A stretch of DNA of 64,000 bases from Acidobacteriota bacterium (GTDB lineage Bacteria; Actinomycetota; Acidimicrobiia; Acidimicrobiales; Microtrichaceae). The notes below the pieces were generated by a model, which had not been told where the DNA came from, ran no database searches, and was given only the letters and a program-made list of their open reading frames with translations. Shown here in pieces: positions 41,255-48,952 of this stretch; the stretch's first letter is position 1; every line of letters begins with the position of its first letter. The position numbers and the translations under genes were made by a program. The stretch is from assembly GCA_003577145.1 (NCBI GenBank), contig QEUP01000003.1:62001-126000 (forward strand). The letters are read 5' to 3'.

Positions 41255-42046
41255 ATGCTGCACTGGCTTCACGACCGACGTCGACGCGAGATCCTCGAAC
41301 AGCCGTTTCCCGATGAGTGGCGGGATGTGTTGCGCACAAGGATGGTCCACTACGGCTACCTCGACGACGAAGAGCGCGCCCGGCTCGAGGACATGGCACA
41401 GGTCTTCGTGGTCGAGAAGCACTGGGAGGGCTGCGCGGGGTTCGAGGTGACAGACGACGTGAAGGTCACCGTCGCGGGCCAGGCGTGTCTGCTGCTGCTC
41501 GGTCTACAGCACCTGCTCTACAGCAACGTGTTCAGCATCCTGCTGTATCCGTCTGCTGTGAGGCTTCCGGCACAGCCGCGACCGATCGGCGGCGGGCCGA
41601 TCGTGGACGCAAGCCCGATGCCCATTGCCGGTGAGGCTCGTTTCCGCGGACCTGTGCTGTTGGTCTGGGACAAGGTCCGTGAGGGTGCCTTCCATCCGCA
41701 GCGGGGGCACAACGTCGTGTACCACGAGTTCGCCCACAAGCTGGACATGCTCGACGGCACCATCGACGGCACTCCGCCGCTGGCCGACAGCTCCGAGTAC
41801 CAGCGGTGGGTGGACGTCTGCACCGGGGAGTACGAGGCTCTGCGCAAGCGGAGCGGCCGGGGGGAGAAGACCTTTCTCGACCCCTACGGCGCCACCAACC
41901 CGGGTGAGTTCTTCGCCGTCGCCACCGAGTACTTCTTCGACAGGCCCGAGCGGATGGCTCACGCGACCCCTGACCTGTACGACGTCCTGCGAGGCTTCTA
42001 CAACCAGGACCCCGCCGAGCGCGAGAGGCGGTACCAGCACAGTTGA
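41255..42046 (+). CDS. MtfA-like zinc metallopeptidase (M90)
   Basis: About 263 residues. The zinc signature is H-E-F-A-H in VVYHEFAHKLDMLDG, with the third ligand region NPGEFFAVATEYFF downstream; DGTIDGTPPL is also typical. MtfA binds the Mlc repressor and has aminopeptidase activity in enterobacteria; the role in actinobacteria is unknown. The frame is open to 41159, but the ATG at 41255 begins the family-like sequence. It converges with the PPK2 gene. Confidence 0.88.
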   Translation: MLHWLHDRRRREILEQPFPDEWRDVLRTRMVHYGYLDDEERARLEDMAQVFVVEKHWEGCAGFEVTDDVKVTVAGQACLLLLGLQHLLYSNVFSILLYPSAVRLPAQPRPIGGGPIVDASPMPIAGEARFRGPVLLVWDKVREGAFHPQRGHNVVYHEFAHKLDMLDGTIDGTPPLADSSEYQRWVDVCTGEYEALRKRSGRGEKTFLDPYGATNPGEFFAVATEYFFDRPERMAHATPDLYDVLRGFYNQDPAERERRYQHS

Positions 42047-42056
42047 ACGGTCTGAC

Positions 42057-42896
42057 TCAGGCTGGTGTCTCGGCTCGGTAGATGTCGGGGAAGAGCTCGC
42101 GGGGAGTGCCGACGATGGTCGGGTCGGCTTCACGGACGATCTCGTCGTTCTTGTCGGCGTAGGGAACTGCCGCGAGCACGTGGCGGATCGCGTTCACCCG
42201 GGCTGTCCTCTTGTCGTTGGAGTTGATGACGAACCAGGGTGCCTCGTGGGTGTGGGTGTGCAGGAACATGTCGTTCTGTGCCTCGGTGTAGAGGTCGAAC
42301 AGGTCAGGTGCCCTCTCGTCCATGGGACTCAGCTTCCAGCTCTTCAGCGGATCCTTCTTGCGGGACCGCAGCCGCTTGTGCTGCTCGTCCTTGTTCACGG
42401 CGAGGTACATCTTGAAGAGGCGGATGCCCTCGTCGACCAGCGACTGCTCGAGGGGGGTGACCTGGCGCATGAAACGCGCATACTGCTCAGGGGTGCAAAA
42501 GCCCATCACCTTCTCGACACCGGCGCGGTTGTACCACGAGCGGTCGTAGAACGCGATCTCTCCGGCCGACGGGAGGTGCGCGACGTAACGCTGGAAGTAC
42601 CACTGCGTCTTCTCGATGTCGCTAGGCACCGGGAGAGCAACGTGGGGTGCGCTCCTGGGGTTCAGGTGCTCCCTGAAGCGGAGGATCGTCCCTCCCTTGC
42701 CGGCAGTGTCCCTGCCCTCGAACAGCAGCAGTAGCCGCTCACCCGTGTCCCTCACCCAGTACTGCATCTTGACGAGCTCGACCTGCAGGTCATGGAGGGT
42801 GGACTCGTACTCTTCCCGTCCCATCTTGGGCGGGTGGTGCAGGTGCGATCCCGGCGGGTGAGCGCCGCGGGCGTGGGTCTCGACGGTCGACGTCAT
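42057..42896 (-). CDS. Polyphosphate kinase 2 (PPK2 family)
   Basis: 279 residues. Walker A is LFEGRDTAGKGGTI, Walker B/lid residues are in FYDRSWYNRAGVE, and the lid module follows (KRLRSRKKDPLKSWKLSP). PPK2 enzymes transfer phosphate between polyphosphate and nucleotides (usually GDP/ADP to GTP/ATP). A single-domain class I protein is indicated by its length. The open frame runs back into the tRNA-Lys gene, so the ATG at 42896, with GAGGA upstream, is the credible start. Confidence 0.92.
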   Translation of the reverse strand: MTSTVETHARGAHPPGSHLHHPPKMGREEYESTLHDLQVELVKMQYWVRDTGERLLLLFEGRDTAGKGGTILRFREHLNPRSAPHVALPVPSDIEKTQWYFQRYVAHLPSAGEIAFYDRSWYNRAGVEKVMGFCTPEQYARFMRQVTPLEQSLVDEGIRLFKMYLAVNKDEQHKRLRSRKKDPLKSWKLSPMDERAPDLFDLYTEAQNDMFLHTHTHEAPWFVINSNDKRTARVNAIRHVLAAVPYADKNDEIVREADPTIVGTPRELFPDIYRAETPA

Positions 42897-42940
42897 CGAA
42901 GTCCTCATCGGCTCTCGCCGGTCGAAGCTGAGCTGGCGGG

Positions 42941-43013
42941 TGGGCCGCCCGGGTCTCGAACCCGGCACCTTGGGATTAAAAGTCCCCTGCTCTACCCGAT
43001 GAGCTAGCGGCCC
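42941..43013 (-). tRNA. tRNA-Lys (anticodon TTT)
   Basis: On the minus strand all arms fold: acceptor GGGCCGC/GCGGCCC, D-arm GCTC/GAGC, anticodon loop CTTTTAA, T-stem CCGGG/CCCGG with loop TTCGAGA, discriminator A. The anticodon stem has a G27-A43 mismatch at its outer pair. CCA is not encoded. It lies 44 bp upstream of the PPK2 start. Confidence 0.95.
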
Positions 43014-43021
43014 GGGAGCAG

Positions 43022-43050
43022 GTTAACCCTGATCATCGATCAGGGTTGAC
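43022..43050 (-). terminator. 12-bp hairpin downstream of the 43083-43562 gene
   Basis: AACCCTGAT-CATCG-ATCAGGGTT (43025-43047) extends outward with three more pairs, one G-U, to 43022-43050. On the minus strand it follows the 43083-43562 gene by 32 nt and precedes tRNA-Lys by 8 nt. It therefore probably ends the upstream mRNA and insulates the tRNA. It has no U-tract. Confidence 0.55.
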
Positions 43051-43082
43051 GGCCGTCCCCCGGAGGAAAGACGGCAGGAGTG

Positions 43083-43562
43083 TCAGCTGCTGGCCTGCGT
43101 CAGCCGGAACCTGAGAACCCTCCCGCCTTCGACAGGCGTCGTCTCGTCGAGTACGAGCCCGTGGTCGCGGGAGCTGTCGAGGATTATCGATATCGCGATG
43201 TTGTCCTCGACCGGGTTCCCCTCGATGGTGATGGCACGAGCGACGAAGACCTCGACTGTCCCACCGGGTGCCAAGCGTCCGTTCTGCAAGTCGTCGGCGA
43301 TTCGGTCGATCTCCTCGAGGACCTCGCCGACGGTGGTTGCGAGGACTGCGTCGTGTGGAGCCTGGCCAGTCGTTGCGTCGCGCAGGTCGATGACCACGTC
43401 GTCGGTCGCCTGGTCCCGGTGCCGGTAGTAGAGCAGGAAGGCCAGCGGTCCGAAGACGAGGAGCGCGATGAAGAAGAACCCGAGCATCTCGGTGGTCCGA
43501 GTCGTGAGCGGTTCTGCCGCCACGGCTGCGGCCAGTACGTAGGATTCCTCCGACATCGTCAT
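43083..43562 (-). CDS. Single-pass membrane protein of unknown function
   Basis: About 159 residues: a short extracytoplasmic N-terminus, one membrane helix (about 26-44, LGFFFIALLVFGPLAFLLYY), and a cytosolic alpha/beta domain with IDLRDATTGQAPHDAV and an extended C-terminal beta-region. I recognise no family. The frame is open to 43718; the ATGs at 43562 and 43556 are the candidate starts. It is divergent from the UbiB-like gene across 290 bp in which I see no further gene. Confidence 0.7.
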   Translation of the reverse strand: MTMSEESYVLAAAVAAEPLTTRTTEMLGFFFIALLVFGPLAFLLYYRHRDQATDDVVIDLRDATTGQAPHDAVLATTVGEVLEEIDRIADDLQNGRLAPGGTVEVFVARAITIEGNPVEDNIAISIILDSSRDHGLVLDETTPVEGGRVLRFRLTQASS

Positions 43563-43852
43563 CCAGGGTGACAGCCCCTTGTCGGTTGCTGCCACCTGAG
43601 AAGGCTGTCTTGCAGAGGCGGTCCGAGGCCACGGCCTGGATCTTCCTGGGCACCTGGTCGAGTACGGAATCGCCACCTCCTTTACGGTCATCTGATCCGT
43701 GCTCTCGCCGGTTGCCACTGCGAGGGCTGTACCGGTGGGGGATGTCGCGGTCGTCGACCGCGGTAGCCCGATTGGGAGTGCGTGCTCCTGATCTCTACTC
43801 TCTCCGTGGGATGCCGAGCCGGCGGCGGAGCCGGCGCTGCGGAGGGAACCAG

Positions 43853-45304
43853 ATGCGGAAAGGAACAGTGCAGGGGGTGGCAGGTGCGACAGTCGGAGCG
43901 GCCGCGATCGCCTCTGCGGCCCTGGCGATCTACCTGGCCGACGAGGTGCGGCGTCACCGCCTCGAGCGCAGCGTGAGGGTGTGGCGGTTGACCGCTCGAA
44001 GGGGACTCCACTTCGCCTGGGTCAAGGCACGGGGAGTGGCGGCCGACGAGGCGCGACGAGCTGAGTTGGACGAGCACTTCGCCATCCGCACTGCCGAGGA
44101 CGTCGCCGCCGAGTTGGGGAACATGAAGGGTGCGATCATGAAGGCCGGTCAGATGATCAGCTTCATCGCCGAGGGACTCCCCGAAGAGGCGCGCGAGGCG
44201 CTCGCCACACTGCAAGCCGATGTGGAGCCCATGTCGCCCAGCTTGGCCGAGCAGGTCATCCGGGAGGAACTCGGGGACGAACCCGAGCGCATCTTCCTCG
44301 ACTGGGATCCGATACCCGTCGCGGCCGCCTCGATCGGCCAGGTCCACAAGTGCGTTCTGCGTGACGGCCGCGAGGTGGCGGTCAAGGTCCAGTACCCCGG
44401 GGTGGACCGGGCCATCAAGAGCGACCTGGACAACGCCGAGATGCTCTACGGGATGTTCACCGCCTTCGCCCTCAAGGGAATGGACGTCAAGCCCATCGTC
44501 GACGAGCTGCGCGAGCGCATGGGCGAGGAGCTCGACTACCGGGTCGAGGCCGACTGCCAGACCGAGTTCGTCGAGCGTTACCGGGGTCACCCCTTCATCC
44601 GGATCCCGGCGGTCATCGGCGAGTTGTCCAGCCAGCGGGTGTTGACCTCGGAATGGGTCGAGGGCATGACCTTCTCCGAGTTCGACCGGCACGGCAGCTA
44701 TGAGGCCAAGCAGCAGGCGGCGGAGATCATCTTCCGGTTCGCGCAATGCTCGATAATGCGCCACGGCGTGTTCAACGGCGACCCCCATCCGGGCAACTAC
44801 CGCTTCCACCATGACGGCTCGGTGACCTTCCTGGATTTCGGGCTCGTCAAGAGGTGGAGCAAGGGTGAGCTGGAGGCGCTGTCCCCGATCCTCGACGCCA
44901 TCGTGTCCGAGCGGCCTGATGCAACCATCGCCGGGATGGTCGAGGCCGGGTTCGTCGGGCGTGATCACGGCCTCGATGCCCAGGAGGTCTGGAACTACGT
45001 GAGCTCCCCCTACCGCGCCTACATCCCGGAGACCTTCACCTTCACACCCGAGTACGTCGCCGAAGCACTGGGTCGTTATCTCGACCTTTACGGCCCCCAC
45101 CAGGATGTCATCCAGCAACTGAACATGCCCCCGTCGTTCGTCATACTCGATCGGGTCGTCTGGGGTGTGAGCGCCCTCTTGGGCCGCTTGGGCGGCACCA
45201 ACCGGTGGGGAGACATCCTGCGCGAGTACCTGCGGGGCAGTGCACCTTCCACCCTTCTGGGCGAGATCGAAGCAGATTGGGAACGGCACAGTTCCGAGGC
45301 GTGA
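43853..45304 (+). CDS. ABC1/UbiB-family atypical kinase
   Basis: 483 residues. An N-terminal hydrophobic helix (about 7-27) is followed by the family's KxGQ motif (MKAGQMISF), the alanine-rich AAASIGQVHK loop replacing a P-loop, VAVKVQYPGV with the ATP lysine, NGDPHPGNYRF with the catalytic Asp/Asn, and FLDFGLVKR, the DFG equivalent. UbiB/ADCK proteins support quinone or lipid metabolism in membranes; the substrate is unknown. GGAGGGA lies 6 nt before the ATG at 43853, which I prefer to the longer open frame from 43568. Confidence 0.92.
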   Translation: MRKGTVQGVAGATVGAAAIASAALAIYLADEVRRHRLERSVRVWRLTARRGLHFAWVKARGVAADEARRAELDEHFAIRTAEDVAAELGNMKGAIMKAGQMISFIAEGLPEEAREALATLQADVEPMSPSLAEQVIREELGDEPERIFLDWDPIPVAAASIGQVHKCVLRDGREVAVKVQYPGVDRAIKSDLDNAEMLYGMFTAFALKGMDVKPIVDELRERMGEELDYRVEADCQTEFVERYRGHPFIRIPAVIGELSSQRVLTSEWVEGMTFSEFDRHGSYEAKQQAAEIIFRFAQCSIMRHGVFNGDPHPGNYRFHHDGSVTFLDFGLVKRWSKGELEALSPILDAIVSERPDATIAGMVEAGFVGRDHGLDAQEVWNYVSSPYRAYIPETFTFTPEYVAEALGRYLDLYGPHQDVIQQLNMPPSFVILDRVVWGVSALLGRLGGTNRWGDILREYLRGSAPSTLLGEIEADWERHSSEA

Positions 45305-45308
45305 TGCA

Positions 45309-45869
45309 TCACCCGTCGAGCCCGCGGGCGATCAGGAAGCCGCGGGCGCGCTCGGTCTTCGGGTAACGGCCAACCAGTGTCCAGAAGGCCTTGCTGTGGT
45401 TGGCCTCGACCAGATGGGCCAACTCGTGCACGATGATGTAGTCCAGCACCCAGCGGGGGAACTCGGCGGTCTCGGAGCAGATCCGGATGGTGGAGTCGTC
45501 GATCGTGCAGGAACCCCAGCGGGTGGTCATGTTGTCCACCCATCGGATGTTCGCCGGCTCCGGTAGCCCGTAGCGGCGGGCCAGGCTCGCGGCCCGCTCG
45601 GGCAAGTCGATGTGTGCGGATCTCAACGACCTCTCGAAGCGACTGAGCATGTCGTTCACCCATCGCCGCTCCTCGGCGGCAGACATGGCAGCCGGAATCC
45701 GTATCTCGACCACCCCGTTGACGAGTCGAGCCTGCACGGTCTTTCGCCGGCGGGAACTGCGAATCACCTCGAACGACAGCGCCGGGAGCTCAGGCGAGCG
45801 CTGGTCGCGATCGTGCACGACCAGTGGGAGGTCCTGGAACAGTTGCAGTTGGCACGCTGGCTCCCCCAT
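45309..45869 (-). CDS. YgjP-like (DUF45/M48-type) metal-dependent hydrolase
   Basis: 186 residues. The zinc motif HELAH in YIIVHELAHLVEANHSKAFW and the preceding RWGSCTIDDSTIRIC are the YgjP hallmarks. Function is uncertain; protease activity is presumed. It lies 13 bp after, and co-directional with, the histidine phosphatase gene, and its 3' end meets the UbiB-like gene. Confidence 0.9.
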   Translation of the reverse strand: MGEPACQLQLFQDLPLVVHDRDQRSPELPALSFEVIRSSRRRKTVQARLVNGVVEIRIPAAMSAAEERRWVNDMLSRFERSLRSAHIDLPERAASLARRYGLPEPANIRWVDNMTTRWGSCTIDDSTIRICSETAEFPRWVLDYIIVHELAHLVEANHSKAFWTLVGRYPKTERARGFLIARGLDG

Positions 45870-45882
45870 TGGCTACCCGGTT

Positions 45883-46491
45883 TCAGATCTGGGACGGAAT
45901 CGTGATGTCGTCGCCGTCGAGGAGGTTGAAGCGCGCGCCCAGGACCAGCTTGTCATCGACCATGCGGACGGATCGGGCACCCAGGTTCGCCAGTCTCGGG
46001 ACTTCGACACCCATCTGCCTCTCGATGGTGTAGATGACTCCGCCGTGAGTGACGACGAGAACTCTTGTCCCCCCATGATGCTCCGCGATCCGGCGAAGAG
46101 CGGGGACGGACCGTCGGCAGACCTCGGCATCGCTTTCGTAGCCCTCGGGACGGCGACCGTCCTCGAGCCAGCCCGGCCAGCGTCGCTCGATCTCATCTCG
46201 CGTCAGGCCCTGCCACGGGCCGGCGAACCGCTCCCGGAGCGCCGGTTCGAGAGCCACCGGACCGATGCCGAGCGCGTCGGCGATGACGCGAGCAGTGTCG
46301 GCCGCTCGCCGCAGATCGCTGGAGACGATCGCCTCGATGTGGTCCAGGGAGGCGGCGGCGAGCCGAGCCTGTCTTGCCCCGAGCGCGCTGAGCGGTGGAT
46401 CGGCTTGGCCCTGCCATCGCTGCCCGGCGTTCCATTCCGACTGACCATGACGGACCATGAGCAGCGTGGTGATGGGTCTCGGGGCGGCCAC
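45883..46491 (-). CDS. Histidine phosphatase superfamily (phosphoglycerate mutase-like)
   Basis: 202 residues. The catalytic LMVRHGQSEWNAGQRWQG (RHG histidine) and the second histidine in VVTHGGVIYTIER are present, as is the acid/base glutamate region LRERFAGPWQG. It is closer to the broad-specificity GpmB/PhoE branch than to a glycolytic mutase. GTG start at 46491. It is upstream of the YgjP-like gene and divergent from the MoaD-like gene. Confidence 0.92.
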   Translation of the reverse strand: MAAPRPITTLLMVRHGQSEWNAGQRWQGQADPPLSALGARQARLAAASLDHIEAIVSSDLRRAADTARVIADALGIGPVALEPALRERFAGPWQGLTRDEIERRWPGWLEDGRRPEGYESDAEVCRRSVPALRRIAEHHGGTRVLVVTHGGVIYTIERQMGVEVPRLANLGARSVRMVDDKLVLGARFNLLDGDDITIPSQI

Positions 46492-46554
46492 GATGGCAAG
46501 CTACCAGCCGGGTACAGGTATTCTCGGCGGCCGAGACCCAGGAGGCATCACGCC

Positions 46555-46803
46555 GTGGCGACACTCCGGCTCTTTGCCCAGGCCCGTGAAGCAGCGGGGA
46601 CAAGCCGTGACGACCTCAGCGGGAGCACAGTCGATGAGGTACTGGCCACGGCGTGCTCCAAGTACGGTGAGGACTTCTCCCGGGTGCTGGAGATCTCGCG
46701 CGTCTGGCTGAACGGCTACCCGGCGGACGGCAGCGACGCGGTCGCCGATGATGACGAGGTAGCCGTCCTCCCACCGGTGTCGGGCGGCGCCGAGATCTCT
46801 TAG
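46555..46803 (+). CDS. MoaD/ThiS-like ubiquitin-fold protein with residues after Gly-Gly
   Basis: 82 residues, beta-grasp fold. The N-terminus VATLRLFAQAREAAG is a MoaD signature, and the C-terminal loop LPPVSGG is where MoaD ends with its thiocarboxylate-forming Gly-Gly. Here G77-G78 is followed by four extra residues (AEIS). Sulfur-carrier function would need their removal, or the protein may have another role. The GTG start has GGAGG 9 nt upstream. It is 2 bp from the downstream membrane protein gene. Confidence 0.82.
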   Translation: MATLRLFAQAREAAGTSRDDLSGSTVDEVLATACSKYGEDFSRVLEISRVWLNGYPADGSDAVADDDEVAVLPPVSGGAEIS

Positions 46804-46805
46804 TC

Positions 46806-47639
46806 ATGGGTGGAAGGGGCATGCGGGACGGGCGTCAGCGGTCGCGCGACAAGCGACGGGCGAAGGTGGAGCAGCGTCGCAGCTCGGCGCGCTACGCCGT
46901 CGTGTACGACATAGATGGCCCTCGCATTCGCCTCGGGGTGCTCTGGTTCCTGCTTCTCGCCGGAGCCCTGATAGCCGGTGTGCTGGTCCTGGGCGCCCTC
47001 TACGGGGCGGTCGCGGGACTCGCCGGCTGGCAGACGGCGAAGGTCTGGGCGAAGGAGGGCCGGCCCAGCGAGCCGTGGGTTGCCGCAGCCGCTGCCGGGC
47101 TGATCGGCTTCGCGGGTTCCATCGGAACCGCCACCACCGGGATGGTCATCGTCGCGGCGGTCGTCGCCGCGCTCGTTGCGGCGCTGATCCGGCACCGGGT
47201 GCTGCTCACCCGGCTCCTGAGTGCGGGGTTCACCGTCCGGTCCGGGGTCTTCGTCGGGCTGGCTGCTGCTTCACCGACGATCGTGATGCGAATCGACATC
47301 GGTGCGTGCGTGATGCTCGTCCTGCTGGTCAGCATGTACGAGGTCGGGGACTTCCTTGTCGGCTCGGGCTCGGCGAACCCGGTCGAAGGTCCCCTGGCAG
47401 GCATCGTGGGCGTCATGGTCGTGACCTTCGCCATGAGCGTGATCCAGCCGCCGCCGTTCGACGAGCAGGCAGTCTGGCTTTTCGGGGGCATGACGGCCGC
47501 GCTCTGCCCGGTGGGCCAGCTGGCCGGCTCAGCGATCCTGCCTCGCTCGAACAGCGATGCCCGAGCCCTCCGGCGCCTCGACTCCTTGCTGGTGGCCGGC
47601 CCACTCTTCGCGGTGGCGTTGTGGAACTACACGGGCTGA
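46806..47639 (+). CDS. Polytopic membrane protein, weakly CdsA-like
   Basis: 277 residues. A basic cytosolic N-terminus (about 1-40) is followed by six to seven hydrophobic helices. A segment YEVGDFLVGSGSANPVEGPLAG resembles the position of the CdsA (phosphatidate cytidylyltransferase) signature, but the Asp/Lys residues of the true signature are not conserved, so enzymatic function is doubtful. It lies 2 bp after the MoaD-like gene, so co-translation is likely. Confidence 0.68.
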   Translation: MGGRGMRDGRQRSRDKRRAKVEQRRSSARYAVVYDIDGPRIRLGVLWFLLLAGALIAGVLVLGALYGAVAGLAGWQTAKVWAKEGRPSEPWVAAAAAGLIGFAGSIGTATTGMVIVAAVVAALVAALIRHRVLLTRLLSAGFTVRSGVFVGLAAASPTIVMRIDIGACVMLVLLVSMYEVGDFLVGSGSANPVEGPLAGIVGVMVVTFAMSVIQPPPFDEQAVWLFGGMTAALCPVGQLAGSAILPRSNSDARALRRLDSLLVAGPLFAVALWNYTG

Positions 47640-47736
47640 GCCGTCGCCGACGATTGGTGGCCCTGTCGTGGTGAGGTTCGGATAGCCTCGGACCACCCAT
47701 CACGGCCACCACCGAGCAACCACAGGGGTAGGACTC

Positions 47737-48273
47737 ATCGAAGATGTAGAGAAGCTCCTCGAGTCAGCCACCGAGGCTGATCTGCCGTCGCTCTCGCTGG
47801 ACGACGTTCGCGGACTGCGCAACGAGTGCCAAAGGGTCGAGTCGGCGTTGTCGTACGCGCGGCGGCTGGCCCAGGGACGCCTCGACATAGTGGGAACGGA
47901 GCTCAAAGCACGTCAGGAGGGTCGGGCTCCGGCCGAGACGCGCGAGCTCATAGCCAGGCTTCCCGACATCCTTGCCGAGGGAGGACGGGGCCCGGGCCGA
48001 CCACGGCCACCCCAGGACCTGGAACCGCCGGCCCTGGCTGTAGAGCTCACCGCCGAGCTCGATGAGCTGGTCAACGCCGCCCAGCTCGGGTCCCTCAAGG
48101 ACCAGTCGATCGACGAGTTGAGCGCGCTGGCCGACCGGCTCTTCGCCTGGGAGCGGAGGGTCTCGGAGCAGCGTCACCGGGTCCATGACCTGATCGACGC
48201 ACTGCAGGCCGAGATGAAGGTGCGTTACCAGTCCGGAGGGGCGTCGGTGGAGGACCTCCTCGGGGATCGTTGA
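47737..48273 (+). CDS. RsiG-like anti-sigma protein with c-di-GMP-binding motifs; non-canonical start
   Basis: About 178 residues, largely helical. Two helices carry the pattern E(x3)S(x2)R(x3)Q(x3)D known from RsiG, the c-di-GMP-dependent anti-sigma factor for WhiG. The first is exact (E35, S39, R42, Q46, D50). The second has a histidine for Gln (E139, S143, R146, H150, D154). The linker is rich in Gly/Pro. No ATG, GTG or TTG lies between the in-frame stop at 47683 and the TTG at 47848, which would cut the first motif. An ATC at 47737, 5 nt after GGGGTAGGA, is the best-placed start; CTG 47782 is an alternative. A TAGCCT -10 box lies at 47683-47688. Confidence 0.78.
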   Translation: MEDVEKLLESATEADLPSLSLDDVRGLRNECQRVESALSYARRLAQGRLDIVGTELKARQEGRAPAETRELIARLPDILAEGGRGPGRPRPPQDLEPPALAVELTAELDELVNAAQLGSLKDQSIDELSALADRLFAWERRVSEQRHRVHDLIDALQAEMKVRYQSGGASVEDLLGDR

Positions 48274-48285
48274 CTCCTCGCCGAG

Positions 48286-48330
48286 TGCTCGCGACAGTGC
48301 TGTCACTGCTCGCGGCAGTCGCGCTACGCT
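48286..48330 (+). promoter_or_regulatory. Operator-like direct repeats and palindrome over a leaderless promoter of the XRE gene
   Basis: TGCTCGCG(A/G)CAGT occurs at 48286-48298 and 48307-48319, 21 bp (two helical turns) apart. Nested between and overlapping them is a perfect palindrome GACAGTGCTGTC (48293-48304). A -10 box TACGCT (48325-48330) follows, 7 nt before the ATG at 48338. The layout suits autoregulation by the encoded HTH protein. Confidence 0.6.
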
Positions 48331-48337
48331 TCACTGC

Positions 48338-48823
48338 ATGAAGGAGGAGCTCGACAAGCGCTGGCGTGACCTCGGTGAGTTCATACGGGAACAGCGCAAG
48401 GTCGGCCAGCTCTCCCTCCGCAAGCTGTCGGACATGGCCGGTATCTCCAACCCGTACCTGTCCCAGATCGAGCGGGGCCTGCGGAAGCCCTCGGCTGAGA
48501 TCCTCCAACAGATCGCCCGTGCGCTGGAGATCTCCGCCGAGACTCTCTATGTTCGGGCCGGGATCCTCGACGAGCCCACCGAGGTGTTCGACCTGGCGGC
48601 CGAGATCCGCCGTGATCCCCATCTGGGCGAGGAGCAGAAGAAGACGTTGATCCGCATCTACGAGTCGTTCCGCAAGGAGGCAGACATCGAGGCCGGCCGA
48701 TCCGCTCAGGGTTCCGACGGTGCCGGCGAAACCGGACCCGGCCCGGAACGGGGCGTCGGCGAGGGCCCGACTGTCGGTGCCGCTGTCGTCGATTCCGAAC
48801 CACCCGCTGCACCCGCCCGATGA
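48338..48823 (+). CDS. XRE-family transcriptional regulator
   Basis: 161 residues. The HTH_3 domain is at about 11-72 (LGEFIREQRKVGQLSLRKL, AGISNPYLSQIERGLRKPS, EILQQIARALEI). A short helical linker and a Gly/Pro/Glu-rich disordered tail follow. There is no cupin or peptidase domain. The ATG is 7 nt after a -10 box, so the mRNA is probably leaderless. A 21-bp-phased direct repeat with an internal palindrome covers the promoter and likely binds the protein itself. It follows the RsiG-like gene by 64 bp. Confidence 0.9.
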   Translation: MKEELDKRWRDLGEFIREQRKVGQLSLRKLSDMAGISNPYLSQIERGLRKPSAEILQQIARALEISAETLYVRAGILDEPTEVFDLAAEIRRDPHLGEEQKKTLIRIYESFRKEADIEAGRSAQGSDGAGETGPGPERGVGEGPTVGAAVVDSEPPAAPAR

Positions 48824-48952
48824 CCTGGTTGCGGGCGCTCCATTGGGTGAGCGGTTGGGTGCAGGCGCCGTGTGCCGCGCGAGTGAGCTGGTGAGGTTTC
48901 GGGCGGGACACCGGCGGGAATCTGTTCCCGCAGGTGGTTGTTGAGGCAGATC

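Noticed and set aside
43563-43852. A coding extension or extra gene in the divergent spacer upstream of the UbiB-like gene
   Set aside because: The frames there are Arg/Ser-rich with no motif, and both flanking genes have better starts; I see nothing else in the spacer.
45610-46554. Long N-terminal extension of the MoaD-like protein in the same open frame
   Set aside because: This stretch is antisense to two well-supported genes (YgjP-like and histidine phosphatase), and a good ribosome binding site with a GTG starts the MoaD homology at 46555.
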